Shown: positions 31,045-39,268, counted from the stretch's first letter. The stretch is 45,171 nt of DNA from JBBTQJ01 sp038065755 (GCA_038065755.1 JBBTQJ010000015.1:1-45171); one strand, 5' to 3'. Notes: generated by a model not told the origin, from the letters alone. Translations and numbers: made by a program.

Positions 31045-32727
31045 TTATTGATCATGCTTTTTTGATTTTTGTCTTCTTTCCAAAAGCGCGCAGATTCTTT
31101 TGCAAATTATTACTGAAACTTCGTCTTTTGTTAAAAAATCTTTAATTGTATCTTCCAGCTCTTTAATATTTATCTGGTCAAGAATTTTTATATATTTTAC
31201 TCCGCAAGCCCTAACTATTTCTTCTATTTTTAATTCTTCTGTTGGCTCTCCCATAGCATTTTGGCCCATTCCTGGATTTTGCTGGTGCCCTGTCATGGCG
31301 GTGATTCTATTGTCTAATACAATCAGTAGGGGATTTGATTTATTAAAAACAGCGTTGATTAATGCGTATATGCCCGAATGAAAAAAGGTGCCGTCTCCTA
31401 TAATAGATATTACTTTTTGATTTGCAACTTGCCCGGAACCGCGCTGAAGAGATTTTACCACGCCGTGGGATATGCCAAGTCCGGCCCCCATGGAAAAAAT
31501 ATAATCTTGTATATTATGTGGAAAAAGGCCGGCTATCATATTGCATCCAATATCTCCGCCAAAAATTGTTCCTTCCGGCGCAACTTTTTTTATTATAGGA
31601 AAAACATACAAATAAGGGCACCCCTCGCATAATCTGGCGGTTCTGCGCGGAATTTTTAATCCTAAATTTTTTCCGCCAAAGGCGGACCCGCCTCGGGCGA
31701 GAATTTTTAAATTTTTAATCTCGGCAATTGCAAAAATAATTTTTTCAGTATTTAATTCCCCTATTTCCGGCAAAACGCTTTTACCAAAAATCTGTGTTTT
31801 TAAATTATCGTCTTTGGCAATAATTTTTATTTCTTTTTCTAAATAAGGGTCTGTTTCTTCTATGACTAAAATTTGTTTTTTATTTTTAATAAAATCTGCA
31901 ATTTTTTTACTTGGCAAAGGATAAAAAAAACCCAGCTTTAAAACAGGAATATCTATTCCTAATTCTTCAACGGCTTCAATTGTATGCAAATAAGCAACCC
32001 CCGATGCCACTATTCCAAGATTGTGGGAGACCCGATGTCCCACAATTTTATTTATAGAGGACTTTTCGGCAAAAACGCGTATTTTTTCTGTTTTTTCCAA
32101 AAGTTCTTTTTTCATTTCTAAAACCCGCGGGGGCATTGTGCAAAATTGATGAGGATTTTTTATAAAATTGGGCGTTGAATGTTGGGTGTTGGGCGTTGAG
32201 CTTACTTCTACTATTGCCCTCTGATGATTAACTCTGGTTGTGGTTCTCAAAATTACGGGAATATTAAATTTTTCTGAAATTTCAAACCCTAATTTTGTAA
32301 AGTCGTAGCATTCTTGAGGATCAGAGGGTTCTAATACCGGCACATGAAATAAATAAGCATAACCCCTTGAATCCTGTTCTGATTGGGCAGAGCTCCAGCA
32401 CGAAGGGTCGTCGGCCACAACAATAACCATACCTGCTTTTGTTCCGGTATAAGCCAAGGGAAATAAGCTGTCAGAACAGACGTTTATTCCAAAACTTTTC
32501 ATATTTACCAAAGACTTCAGTCCGGAAAAACTGGCTCCAATTGCAGCTTCTAACGCCACTTTTTCATTGGTTGACCATTCTGCATATATGCCATGAGTTT
32601 TAGCAATTCTTCCAAACTCATCTCCTATTTCAGCAGACGGACAGCCCGGATATCCAGAAACAAAATCAACACCCGCTTCCAGCGCTCCTCTGACTATAGC
32701 CTCATTTCCCAATAAAACTTTCTTCAT
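31045..32727 (-). CDS. iorA: Indolepyruvate:ferredoxin oxidoreductase, alpha subunit, without ferredoxin domain
   Basis: IorA binds thiamine diphosphate. The 560-residue protein has the N-terminal pyrimidine-binding part (FVSGYPGCPSAEIGDEF), LCEGCPYLYVF, GGDIGCNMIAGLFP and the TPP motif GDGTFFHSGIYALINAVFNK. It ends at VSVIICKRICALLERRQ; the C-terminal two-[4Fe-4S] ferredoxin domain that normally follows is missing, so electron transfer would need another protein. Two in-gene repeats occur: heptanucleotide units at 32168-32202 coding STPNTQHSTPN, and a GC-rich palindrome at 31673-31699 coding RGGSAFGGK. The start overlaps leuS by 4 bases. Confidence 0.92.
   Translation of the reverse strand: MKKVLLGNEAIVRGALEAGVDFVSGYPGCPSAEIGDEFGRIAKTHGIYAEWSTNEKVALEAAIGASFSGLKSLVNMKSFGINVCSDSLFPLAYTGTKAGMVIVVADDPSCWSSAQSEQDSRGYAYLFHVPVLEPSDPQECYDFTKLGFEISEKFNIPVILRTTTRVNHQRAIVEVSSTPNTQHSTPNFIKNPHQFCTMPPRVLEMKKELLEKTEKIRVFAEKSSINKIVGHRVSHNLGIVASGVAYLHTIEAVEELGIDIPVLKLGFFYPLPSKKIADFIKNKKQILVIEETDPYLEKEIKIIAKDDNLKTQIFGKSVLPEIGELNTEKIIFAIAEIKNLKILARGGSAFGGKNLGLKIPRRTARLCEGCPYLYVFPIIKKVAPEGTIFGGDIGCNMIAGLFPHNIQDYIFSMGAGLGISHGVVKSLQRGSGQVANQKVISIIGDGTFFHSGIYALINAVFNKSNPLLIVLDNRITAMTGHQQNPGMGQNAMGEPTEELKIEEIVRACGVKYIKILDQINIKELEDTIKDFLTKDEVSVIICKRICALLERRQKSKKHDQ
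31673..31699. repeat. GC-rich double hairpin in frame in iorA
   Basis: CCGCC-AAA-GGCGG is followed by CGCC-TCG-GGCG. It encodes RGGSAFGG in a variable segment before the conserved LCEGCP. A related hairpin CCGCC-TTTAG-GGCGG is intergenic at 36520-36534. Confidence 0.75.
32168..32202. repeat. Heptanucleotide tandem repeat in iorA
   Basis: Five units of TTGGGYG/TTGAATG type. Seven bases is not a multiple of three, so three repeats are read as seven residues (NTQHSTP). Resembles short tandem heptamer repeats known from cyanobacteria. Confidence 0.85.
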
Positions 32728-35159
32728 ATAACTATATTAATTAATTTTTTATAAATAAATATTATTTTTTTAGGTTCTTTTCCCTCCATCCATTTTACTA
32801 TTTTTTCTGAAGACAAAGCAAGGTTCTTCGCCTCTTTTTCTAAAATGCCGGCCTTGGCTTCTATTTTGTCGCGAACTTTACCGTTAATTTGCACAATAAG
32901 CAAAAATTTTTCTTCTTCAATTAATTTTGTATTATATTTCGGCCATTTTTGATTGCAGCATAATCCTTTAAATTTTGCCCCAAACCATAATTCTTCGGCT
33001 AAATGCGGGGCAAATGGCGATAATATCTTTAAAAAATCCTCTGAATCTTTTTCGCTTAAATCTTTGTCGGAAATATTCCATGCATTCACAAATTCCATCA
33101 TAGAACTTACGGCTGTGTTAAACTTCATTTCTCCAATATCTTCTGAAACTTTTTTAATTGTCTTGTGCATTATTTTTTTAAGCTCTATGCCTGCATTGGA
33201 TTTATTTAATTTTTTCCTGTTAAAGAGTTTATAAATTTTTTCAAGAAATCTTCTTGCTCCCACAACCCCTTTTGCATCCCAGGGAATCATTTGATCAAAA
33301 GGCCCCATAAACATTTCATAAACTCTCAAGGTATCTGCTCCATATTCTTTTACAACCTTATCCGGATTTATCACGTTTCCTTTAGATTTTGACATTTTAA
33401 CTGAACCCTCGCCAAGCACCATTCCGTGCGAAGCTCTTTTTTTATAAGGTTCAGGTCCGATTGATTTTGGAAAAGCCCCAATATCCCATAAAAATTTGAA
33501 AATAAAACGGGAATACAATAAGTGCAAAGTAGTGTGTTCCATTCCTCCGTTATACCAATCTACCGGCATCCAATATTTTATTTTTTTGTCGTCCCAATTA
33601 TATTTTCCATTTTTTGCAAAAGCATATGCCAAATAATACCAATTAGAGCCTGCCCAATTTGGCATTGTGTCTGTTTCTCTTTTGGCTTTGCCTTTGCATT
33701 TTGGACATTTTACATTAATCCAATTTTTTATTTCAGCCAAAGGAGACTCTCCTGTTTCTGTTGGCTTATATTTTTTGACTTTAGGCAACTTAACGGGAAG
33801 ATCTTTTTCTGCAACCGCCTGCCAGCCGCATTTACTGCAAAAAATTAAAGGAATCGGCTCTCCCCAATAATGTTGTCTTGAAAATACCCAATCACGAAGC
33901 TTGTAGTTAGTTTTATTTTGCGCCATTCCTTTTTCTCCAAGCCAGGAAATAATTTTAGAACGGGCCTGGGCCGAACTTAAACCGTTAAACTGCATTGAAT
34001 TGTAAAGAATGCCTTCGCCCTCAAAACATATTTCTAATGTTTTAACTTTAACTGCTATGTTTTTGTCTGCTGGCTCTATCGACGTTCTTAGTGGTATGCC
34101 TTGTTTTTTGGCAAGATCAAAATCTCTTTTATCGTGGGCGTCTGCAAAAACAGCTCCCGTGCCATAGTGACCTAAAACAAAATCAGCGGTCCAAACGGGC
34201 ACCTCTTCTCCCGTGGCAGGGTTTTTTGCTTTGATGCCCTTTAATTCAACGCCAGAAACAGCTCTTTCTTCATTTGTTCTTTCTGCATCGGGAGTATTTT
34301 TTGATTTTTCTCTATATTCTAAAACCTCTTCTATGTTTTGAATTTTATTTTTGTGCCTATCTATAAATTTATGTTCTGGGGCCAATATTAAAAAGGTGCA
34401 AGAAAATATCGTATCTATTCTTGTGGTAAAAACTTCAATAAAATTGTCAATTCCTTCTGTTGGAAATTTAACCAAAGATCCCTCTGATTTTCCTATCCAT
34501 TCTTTCTGTTGAATTTTTATTTTTTCCAAATAATCAACCAAATCCAAATCTTTAATCAGCCTTTCTGCGTATTCTGTAATTTTTATAAGCCATTGCTCTT
34601 TTTCTTTTTTTTCAACTTTTGTCCCACATCTTTCACACTTGCCCAAAACCACTTCTTCGTTAGCCAGTCCGATTCTGCAAGAAGAACACCAGTTGATCGC
34701 TATTTTAGACTTATAAGCCAGCCCGTTTTTGAACAATTGCAAAAATATCCATTGGGTCCATTTATAATATTCGGGGTCTGTGGTGTTTATTTCTCTTGAC
34801 CAGTCAAAAGAATAACCCAGGCTTTTTAATTGCCTTCTAAATGTGTCTGTGTTTTTTTTTGTGGCAACAGAAGGATGAATGCCTTTTTTAATAGCGTAAT
34901 TTTCGGTGGGCAAACCAAAAGCATCCCAGCCAATCGGAAATAAAACATTATATCCTTCCATTCTTTTTTTTCTGGCAATAATATCTAGGGCAGTATAGCT
35001 CCGGCAATGGCCCACATGAAGCCCATCTCCCGATGGATAAGGAAACTCCGCTAAAAGATAAAACTTTTTTGATTTGGAGCCATTTTTTGCATAAAAAATA
35101 TCTGATTTATACCATTTGTCCTGCCATTTTTTTTCAATTTTATTCGGATTATACTTCAT
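32724..35159 (-). CDS. leuS: Leucine-tRNA ligase (LeuRS)
   Basis: This class I synthetase charges tRNA-Leu. The 811-residue protein has the HIGH motif as HVGHC in FPYPSGDGLHVGHCRSYTALD-like context, KMSKS in VKMSKSKGNVINPDK, an editing domain with TTRIDTIFSCTFLILAPEH, and a zinc-type Cys set (CSSCRIGLANEEVVLGKCERC). Length and order are those of bacterial LeuRS. The tRNA-Leu(CAA) gene is at 23275. Its upstream region faces the small + strand gene at 35303. Confidence 0.97.
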   Translation of the reverse strand: MKYNPNKIEKKWQDKWYKSDIFYAKNGSKSKKFYLLAEFPYPSGDGLHVGHCRSYTALDIIARKKRMEGYNVLFPIGWDAFGLPTENYAIKKGIHPSVATKKNTDTFRRQLKSLGYSFDWSREINTTDPEYYKWTQWIFLQLFKNGLAYKSKIAINWCSSCRIGLANEEVVLGKCERCGTKVEKKEKEQWLIKITEYAERLIKDLDLVDYLEKIKIQQKEWIGKSEGSLVKFPTEGIDNFIEVFTTRIDTIFSCTFLILAPEHKFIDRHKNKIQNIEEVLEYREKSKNTPDAERTNEERAVSGVELKGIKAKNPATGEEVPVWTADFVLGHYGTGAVFADAHDKRDFDLAKKQGIPLRTSIEPADKNIAVKVKTLEICFEGEGILYNSMQFNGLSSAQARSKIISWLGEKGMAQNKTNYKLRDWVFSRQHYWGEPIPLIFCSKCGWQAVAEKDLPVKLPKVKKYKPTETGESPLAEIKNWINVKCPKCKGKAKRETDTMPNWAGSNWYYLAYAFAKNGKYNWDDKKIKYWMPVDWYNGGMEHTTLHLLYSRFIFKFLWDIGAFPKSIGPEPYKKRASHGMVLGEGSVKMSKSKGNVINPDKVVKEYGADTLRVYEMFMGPFDQMIPWDAKGVVGARRFLEKIYKLFNRKKLNKSNAGIELKKIMHKTIKKVSEDIGEMKFNTAVSSMMEFVNAWNISDKDLSEKDSEDFLKILSPFAPHLAEELWFGAKFKGLCCNQKWPKYNTKLIEEEKFLLIVQINGKVRDKIEAKAGILEKEAKNLALSSEKIVKWMEGKEPKKIIFIYKKLINIVI

Positions 35160-35226
35160 AACAAATTCAAAATTTAAAAATCATCTTAATTGTTTATATT
35201 AGCAAAAATATTTATTTGGGTAAATC

Positions 35227-35255
35227 TTGACAATGAAATATTATTATGCTATCTA
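35227..35255 (+). promoter_or_regulatory. Promoter of the small gene at 35303
   Basis: Perfect -35 TTGACA (35227-35232), spacer 17, weak -10 TATCTA (35250-35255). Confidence 0.55.
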
Positions 35256-35302
35256 AAATTAGCATGCTCTTTTACAAAACGCGGCAAAACAGGAGACTTC
35301 TT

Positions 35303-35590
35303 ATGAGTAAGGTGTGGTATACAATATCTTACAATACCAACGCTCGTAGTCCCGATCATATTTCTGAATGGGGCGTAGATGTTGGTCTGCAGTTGGTTCA
35401 TGTAGACACAAAAGAAAAGGCAGAAAGATTAATGTCTTTGGTAGTTTCAGAATGGGAAAACTTCTATGTTTTTTCTAATTTATATGGTCCTTTTGACAGT
35501 GTAGAGGAAGCAAGAGAAGATTATGAAAAAAAAGTTAATCGCACCGCCAGCGCTTTCTGCCGCCCGGATGTTCGTCTTTGGAAAAGGTGA
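35303..35590 (+). CDS. Small hypothetical protein, islet gene
   Basis: The ATG at 35303-35305 follows AGGAGAC with 5-7 bases of spacing and gives 95 residues starting MSKVWYTISYNTNARSPDH. No membrane segment; the middle reads VHVDTKEKAERLMSLVVSEW, helix-forming, and it ends NRTASAFCRPDVRLWKR. I do not recognise the family. GC is higher than in flanking genes; it has its own promoter and terminator, as do the islet genes at 14632 and csrA. The stop is TGA. The next feature is a 44-bp palindrome at 35714. Confidence 0.68.
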   Translation: MSKVWYTISYNTNARSPDHISEWGVDVGLQLVHVDTKEKAERLMSLVVSEWENFYVFSNLYGPFDSVEEAREDYEKKVNRTASAFCRPDVRLWKR

Positions 35591-35636
35591 AAGCATTAAA
35601 ACATCGGCAAAAAAAACCGACAAAGATGTCGATAAG

Positions 35637-35670
35637 CCGCCCGACGAAAATTTGTCAAAGGCGGTTTTTT
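35637..35670 (+). terminator. Terminator of the 35303 gene
   Basis: CCGCC...GGCGG with an inner GAC/GTC pair, then TTTTTT. Another small hairpin CGAC-AAAGAT-GTCG precedes it at 35618. Confidence 0.75.
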
Positions 35671-35713
35671 ATTAAATTTTTTTATTTTTTATCCCCGTAT
35701 TCCTGTATCCCCG

Positions 35714-35757
35714 TATTCCCGCCTTATACCTGCGATCGCAAATATAACGCGGGAATA
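35714..35757. repeat. 44-bp palindrome centred on TGCGATCGCA (flank A of the PaaX/Cas2-like gene)
   Basis: Left arm TATTCCCGCCTTATACC and right arm AATATAACGCGGGAATA pair with three mismatches around TGCGATCGCA. The 33 bases from 35725 match 36456-36488 at 27 of 33 positions, all differences being transitions. Confidence 0.85.
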
Positions 35758-35775
35758 GGTTAATAGGTTAGGATA

Positions 35776-36357
35776 TCAATCTAATTTAAAAAATTTCTTG
35801 AGGTCTTTTTCTTCGCCAATATCTTTAACGGTAATAAGCCTAATTTCTTTATTTGATAGTCCAAAAAAAGACTTTAACATTTCAATTTCTTTTGTGCAAT
35901 CATAGGGAATAATCCATACGCTTTTTTGCAATATAACAAACCCCATGCTTTTTAGCTTCCCCCTGAAAGCTTCTCTGTATAACTTTTTTAACTCAGCGAT
36001 ATCAAACATTAGTATTCGCCACTTGCCGTCCCATTTTTCAGTTTTTTTTATCTTCAAATCATTTATCTGCATCCAGCTGGTCTTTTTCTTTCCCTTTTTG
36101 GTGAGCAAAAAGTAAATTTGACCGCCTTCTTTATAAAAATCTATAAACCCCTGCTGTTTTAAACGATAAAAAGTGTCATAAACCTTTCTGCGCGGATATT
36201 TCTTAAACCTCTTAAATCCCTTTAAAAGATTTACCAAAAAAAATGGAGAGGTTGCGGCGATAGTAACTATGCCGGCAACCAATAAAATTATTAATATATC
36301 CTTAGCTATTTCTGATTTTGGTATTTTAAAATAATATTCGGGTCGTTTTATTTTCAT
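35776..36357 (-). CDS. PaaX/Cas2-like regulator
   Basis: The 193-residue protein has a hydrophobic N-terminal stretch (ILIILLVAGIVTIAATSPFF), a winged-helix segment (KVYDTFYRLKQQGFIDFY then GGQIYFLLTKKGKKK) and a C-terminal ferredoxin-like domain (WDGKWRILMFDI, MGFVILQKSVWIIPYDC) similar to the PaaX C-terminal/Cas2 fold. Automated annotation often calls such CPR proteins Cas2, but there is no CRISPR array or cas1 here, so a transcription regulator is more likely. It is flanked by two related 33-bp CGATCG palindromes about 731 bases apart, with only this gene between them, and may have moved as a unit. Confidence 0.75.
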   Translation of the reverse strand: MKIKRPEYYFKIPKSEIAKDILIILLVAGIVTIAATSPFFLVNLLKGFKRFKKYPRRKVYDTFYRLKQQGFIDFYKEGGQIYFLLTKKGKKKTSWMQINDLKIKKTEKWDGKWRILMFDIAELKKLYREAFRGKLKSMGFVILQKSVWIIPYDCTKEIEMLKSFFGLSNKEIRLITVKDIGEEKDLKKFFKLD

Positions 36358-36455
36358 AATTCTATATTAAATTTTTTATTTATTATTAAATATCTTTTAT
36401 TTTGTTTCGCTATTTCAGTGTAGTTTATTTTATCATATATAATTTAATCACGCTA

Positions 36456-36488
36456 TATATTTGCGATCGCAAGTGTAGCACGGGAATA
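36456..36488. repeat. Flank B of the PaaX/Cas2-like gene: CGATCG-centred repeat
   Basis: Direct-orientation relative of 35725-35757 (27 of 33 identical). TTGCGATCGCAA is the perfect core, with a degenerate outer palindrome. Confidence 0.75.
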
Positions 36489-36519
36489 TTTTTCTTCAAA
36501 ATTAATTAAGTTAACCTCT

Positions 36520-36534
36520 CCGCCTTTAGGGCGG
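36520..36534. repeat. GC-rich hairpin
   Basis: CCGCC-TTTAG-GGCGG in the intergenic space after tatD. No T run of terminator length follows on either strand. Confidence 0.5.
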
Positions 36535-36571
36535 GAATTTCAGCCGGGATTATTAAAATATTTTTTATCTT

Positions 36572-37390
36572 TTATAATCTAAATAGTTCTCTGGCGTTTT
36601 GGGTCGTGATTTCTGCAACTTCTTCAAAGCTAATTCCTTTTAGGTCTGCTATTTTTTGAATTGTATATTTAATAAAAATCGGCTCATTGCGCTTGTCTTT
36701 TCCTTCTATTGGGGGAGTTAAATACGGGCAATCGGTTTCAATTAATATTCTATTCAATGAACAATTCTTTATGACTTCTTGCATATCTAATTTAAAGATT
36801 ATTCCATTTAAACCGATATAAAATCCTAAATTTATATATTGCTGCGCCTCTTCTTGGTTTCCTGTAAAACAATGAATAACTCCTTTTGTATTATTCGTTT
36901 TCAAAATTTCTAAAATATCTTGGTGCGCCATTCGACAATGCAAAATGACTGGTAAGTTTAATTCTTTTGCCAGTTCCAGTTGTTCAACAAAAACTTTTTT
37001 CTGCGCTGTTTTAAATTGTTCTAATTTTATTTTTGTTTTCGGTTTGTAATAATAGTCTAAACCGATTTCGCCAATAGCCACAACCTTTTTTGATTTTGCT
37101 AAATTGCGATATTTTTCGTAGTCAAAATTTTGTTCTTTAACTAAAAATTCACCTTCGTTTGGATCTGTTTTTATTTTTACAAATTGCGCTCCGGCGTAAA
37201 TCGGGTGCATTCCAATGGCGGCATATATATTTTCGTATTTTTCAGCTAATTCAACGGCTTGCTTTGAAGTCTCGTATTTTGTGCCGACATCAATGCAAAC
37301 AACGCCCTGTTCTTGAGTTCGTTTTATAACCTCTTCCCTGTCGCTATCGTATGCTTTGAAATTCAAATGGCTGTGAGTATCAATTATCAT
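36572..37390 (-). CDS. tatD: TatD-family metal-dependent hydrolase/DNase
   Basis: The ATG at 37388-37390 gives MIIDTHSHLNF and 272 residues. The HxH metal site (DTHSHLN), VAIGEIGLDYYY, LPVILHCRMAHQD, GVIHCFTG and ILIETDCPYLTPP are all TatD landmarks with the metal-binding His, Glu and Asp in place. TatD proteins are 3'-5' exonucleases acting on DNA. tatD commonly sits by metG, as here, with csrA between them. The preceding nine codons upstream of the chosen ATG lack conservation. Confidence 0.95.
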   Translation of the reverse strand: MIIDTHSHLNFKAYDSDREEVIKRTQEQGVVCIDVGTKYETSKQAVELAEKYENIYAAIGMHPIYAGAQFVKIKTDPNEGEFLVKEQNFDYEKYRNLAKSKKVVAIGEIGLDYYYKPKTKIKLEQFKTAQKKVFVEQLELAKELNLPVILHCRMAHQDILEILKTNNTKGVIHCFTGNQEEAQQYINLGFYIGLNGIIFKLDMQEVIKNCSLNRILIETDCPYLTPPIEGKDKRNEPIFIKYTIQKIADLKGISFEEVAEITTQNARELFRL

Positions 37391-37419
37391 ATCTTTTATT
37401 TTATATCTGTATTTCAAAT

Positions 37420-37453
37420 AAAAAAAGAGCAGGCGCCGTAATACAACGCCTGC
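37420..37453 (-). terminator. Terminator of csrA
   Basis: Minus strand GCAGGCG...CGCCTGC with an 11-base loop followed by CTCTTTTTTT. Confidence 0.85.
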
Positions 37454-37474
37454 ATATAAGTATTAAGTATATTG

Positions 37475-37687
37475 TTATTCGGACGGCCTCTCGCCGGGCA
37501 GATGACCCTCTCTGGCGAGTTGTTCATTCCGTTTGATAGCATCGTAAACTTCGCGCCGATGCACAGGAATTTCGTTTGGGCATTCTATACCCAAACGAAC
37601 CTTGTCGCCGCGGATTTCCACGACGACAATCGTAATGTCATTGTTGATAACAATACTCTCGTTCCGTTTGCGAGACAGAACCAACAT
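37475..37687 (-). CDS. csrA: CsrA-like carbon storage regulator
   Basis: CsrA dimers bind GGA motifs in mRNA leaders and usually block translation. The 70-residue protein starts with the canonical MLVLSRKRNESIVI and has VVEIRGDKVRLGIECP and VHRREVYDAI, covering the five-strand core and helix including the RNA-binding Arg near VHRREV. The ATG at 37685-37687 follows AAGGAG with a six-base spacer; a longer frame from 37732 is unlikely. The Shine-Dalgarno contains a GGA that CsrA itself might bind. GC is well above that of neighbouring genes, and a TTGACT-17-TATATT promoter and strong terminator frame it as a single gene. CsrA is not common in CPR genomes; horizontal origin is possible. Confidence 0.93.
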   Translation of the reverse strand: MLVLSRKRNESIVINNDITIVVVEIRGDKVRLGIECPNEIPVHRREVYDAIKRNEQLAREGHLPGERPSE

Positions 37688-37765
37688 GGTAAACTCCTTC
37701 ATAGCTGGAACTGAAAGGTCTCGCTCTCTCAAACCGTCATGGCTTGATGAAAAAGAGCTATTACT

Positions 37766-37794
37766 AATATAGCAGTAAATAAAAAAATAGTCAA
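37766..37794 (-). promoter_or_regulatory. Near-consensus promoter of csrA
   Basis: Minus strand TTGACT (37794-37789), spacer 17, TATATT (37771-37766); the start near 37759 leaves a leader of about 72 bases containing a tiny ATG ACG GTT TGA frame. Confidence 0.8.
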
Positions 37795-37795
37795 A

Positions 37796-39226
37796 TTAAA
37801 TTCTAGGAAAAATAGCTGTCTGGTTTTTGGATTCAATTGCTTGTTTAATTTTTTCTGAAGTTGCGGGCAAAAATGGCAATAATAAATCTGCAACATTCTG
37901 CAAAACAAAAAGAGAATCAAAAACAACTTGTTTGGCGTTTTCTTTTCCCTCCCACGGTCTGCCGTCGTTTATATATTTGTCGCAAAATCCTATCAGCTCC
38001 CAAATTGATTTTAAAGCTTCATTGAATTTAAAATCTTTTAAATGTTTTTCGCATTCTTTTTTTGTTTTGCCTGCGGATTTTTTAATTTTTAAAGAGGGTT
38101 TTCCTTTTGAAACATTTAACTTCTTGGCCAAGGCAACTGTTCTGGAAACAAGATTGCCTATTCCTCCCGCTAAATCAGAATTATATCTTTGTTCAAATTT
38201 TTCATAAGTAAAATCGCCGTCCTCTGTTGAAGGAATTTCTCTTAAAAGATAATAACGCACCGCATCTGCGCCATATTTTTTTACCAGTTCAAACGGATCA
38301 ATAACATTGCCTAATGATTTTGACATTTTTTGTCCGCCGACATTGATGAATCCGTGAACAAAAATCAACTTGGGAAGCTCCAACCCGGCAGACAAAAGCA
38401 TTGCCGGCCAAAAAATACAATGAAATTTTATAATATCTTTGCCTATGCAATGCGCATTTGCCGGCCAATATTTTTTAAATTTTTTATCGTTGTCTGCGTA
38501 TCCAATAGCTGATATATAGTTTGGAAGAGCGTCCTGCCAAACATAAAAAACCTGGCTGTTGTCTCCCGGAACAGGCCACCCCCAGTATTTTTCTTTTGCT
38601 CTTGAAAAGCTGACGTCTTCCATACCCGCCTTAATCATTCCTAATATCTCATTTTTTTTTGATTCTGGAATAATTTTTATCTTGTCTTTTTCAACAATTT
38701 TTCGGATTTTAGGAAGATATTTTGAAAGCTTAAAAAAATAATTTTCCTCTTCTATTTTTTCAACCTCTTTTTGATGAATGACGCATTTATTATCAACCAG
38801 TTCTTTTTGAGTTTTAAAAGCTTCGCATCCTTGGCAATAAAGACCCTTATATTTCTTTTTATAAATATCGCCTTCTTTCTTGTATTTTTCCCATAATTTA
38901 TAAACTGCCCTCATGTGCCTTATTTTATCGGTTGTTCTAATAAAATCATCGTTTGATAAATTTAACAGTGTTTTTAAGTCCCTGAATTTTTGTGAAATTT
39001 CGTCTGCATAAATATTCGGATCTTTTCCGGCTGTTTCAGCTGCCTTTAATGTTTTTTGGCCGTGTTCGTCTGTGCCGGTTAAAAAAAATACGTCTTCGCC
39101 CAAAACCCTGTGATGGCGCGCCAAAACATCTACCTGAATTAATTCTAAAACATGGCCTATGTGTGGAGGCGCATTTGTATAAGGAATACTGGTTGTAATA
39201 TAGAATTTTTTCTTTTTATCTGTCAT
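37796..39226 (-). CDS. metG: Methionine-tRNA ligase (MetRS)
   Basis: The ATG at 39224-39226 gives MTDKKKKFYITTSIPYTNAP and 476 residues; the open frame extends 20 codons further without homology. HIGH is HIGH in APPHIGHVLE, TGTDEHGQKT is the next signature, and KMSKS appears in GQKMSKSLGNVIDP. A Cys pair CQGC lies in the connective peptide. It lacks the C-terminal tRNA-binding dimerisation domain of longer MetRS. The divergent neighbour is the membrane protein at 39269. Confidence 0.95.
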   Translation of the reverse strand: MTDKKKKFYITTSIPYTNAPPHIGHVLELIQVDVLARHHRVLGEDVFFLTGTDEHGQKTLKAAETAGKDPNIYADEISQKFRDLKTLLNLSNDDFIRTTDKIRHMRAVYKLWEKYKKEGDIYKKKYKGLYCQGCEAFKTQKELVDNKCVIHQKEVEKIEEENYFFKLSKYLPKIRKIVEKDKIKIIPESKKNEILGMIKAGMEDVSFSRAKEKYWGWPVPGDNSQVFYVWQDALPNYISAIGYADNDKKFKKYWPANAHCIGKDIIKFHCIFWPAMLLSAGLELPKLIFVHGFINVGGQKMSKSLGNVIDPFELVKKYGADAVRYYLLREIPSTEDGDFTYEKFEQRYNSDLAGGIGNLVSRTVALAKKLNVSKGKPSLKIKKSAGKTKKECEKHLKDFKFNEALKSIWELIGFCDKYINDGRPWEGKENAKQVVFDSLFVLQNVADLLLPFLPATSEKIKQAIESKNQTAIFPRI

Positions 39227-39268
39227 AATATAATTATTAAATTTTATCATAAATTTAAACAATTTTCC

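Noticed and set aside
35776..36357. Cas2 of a CRISPR-Cas system
   Set aside because: No repeat-spacer array and no cas1 or effector gene in the window; the winged-helix N-terminal part fits PaaX-like regulators better.
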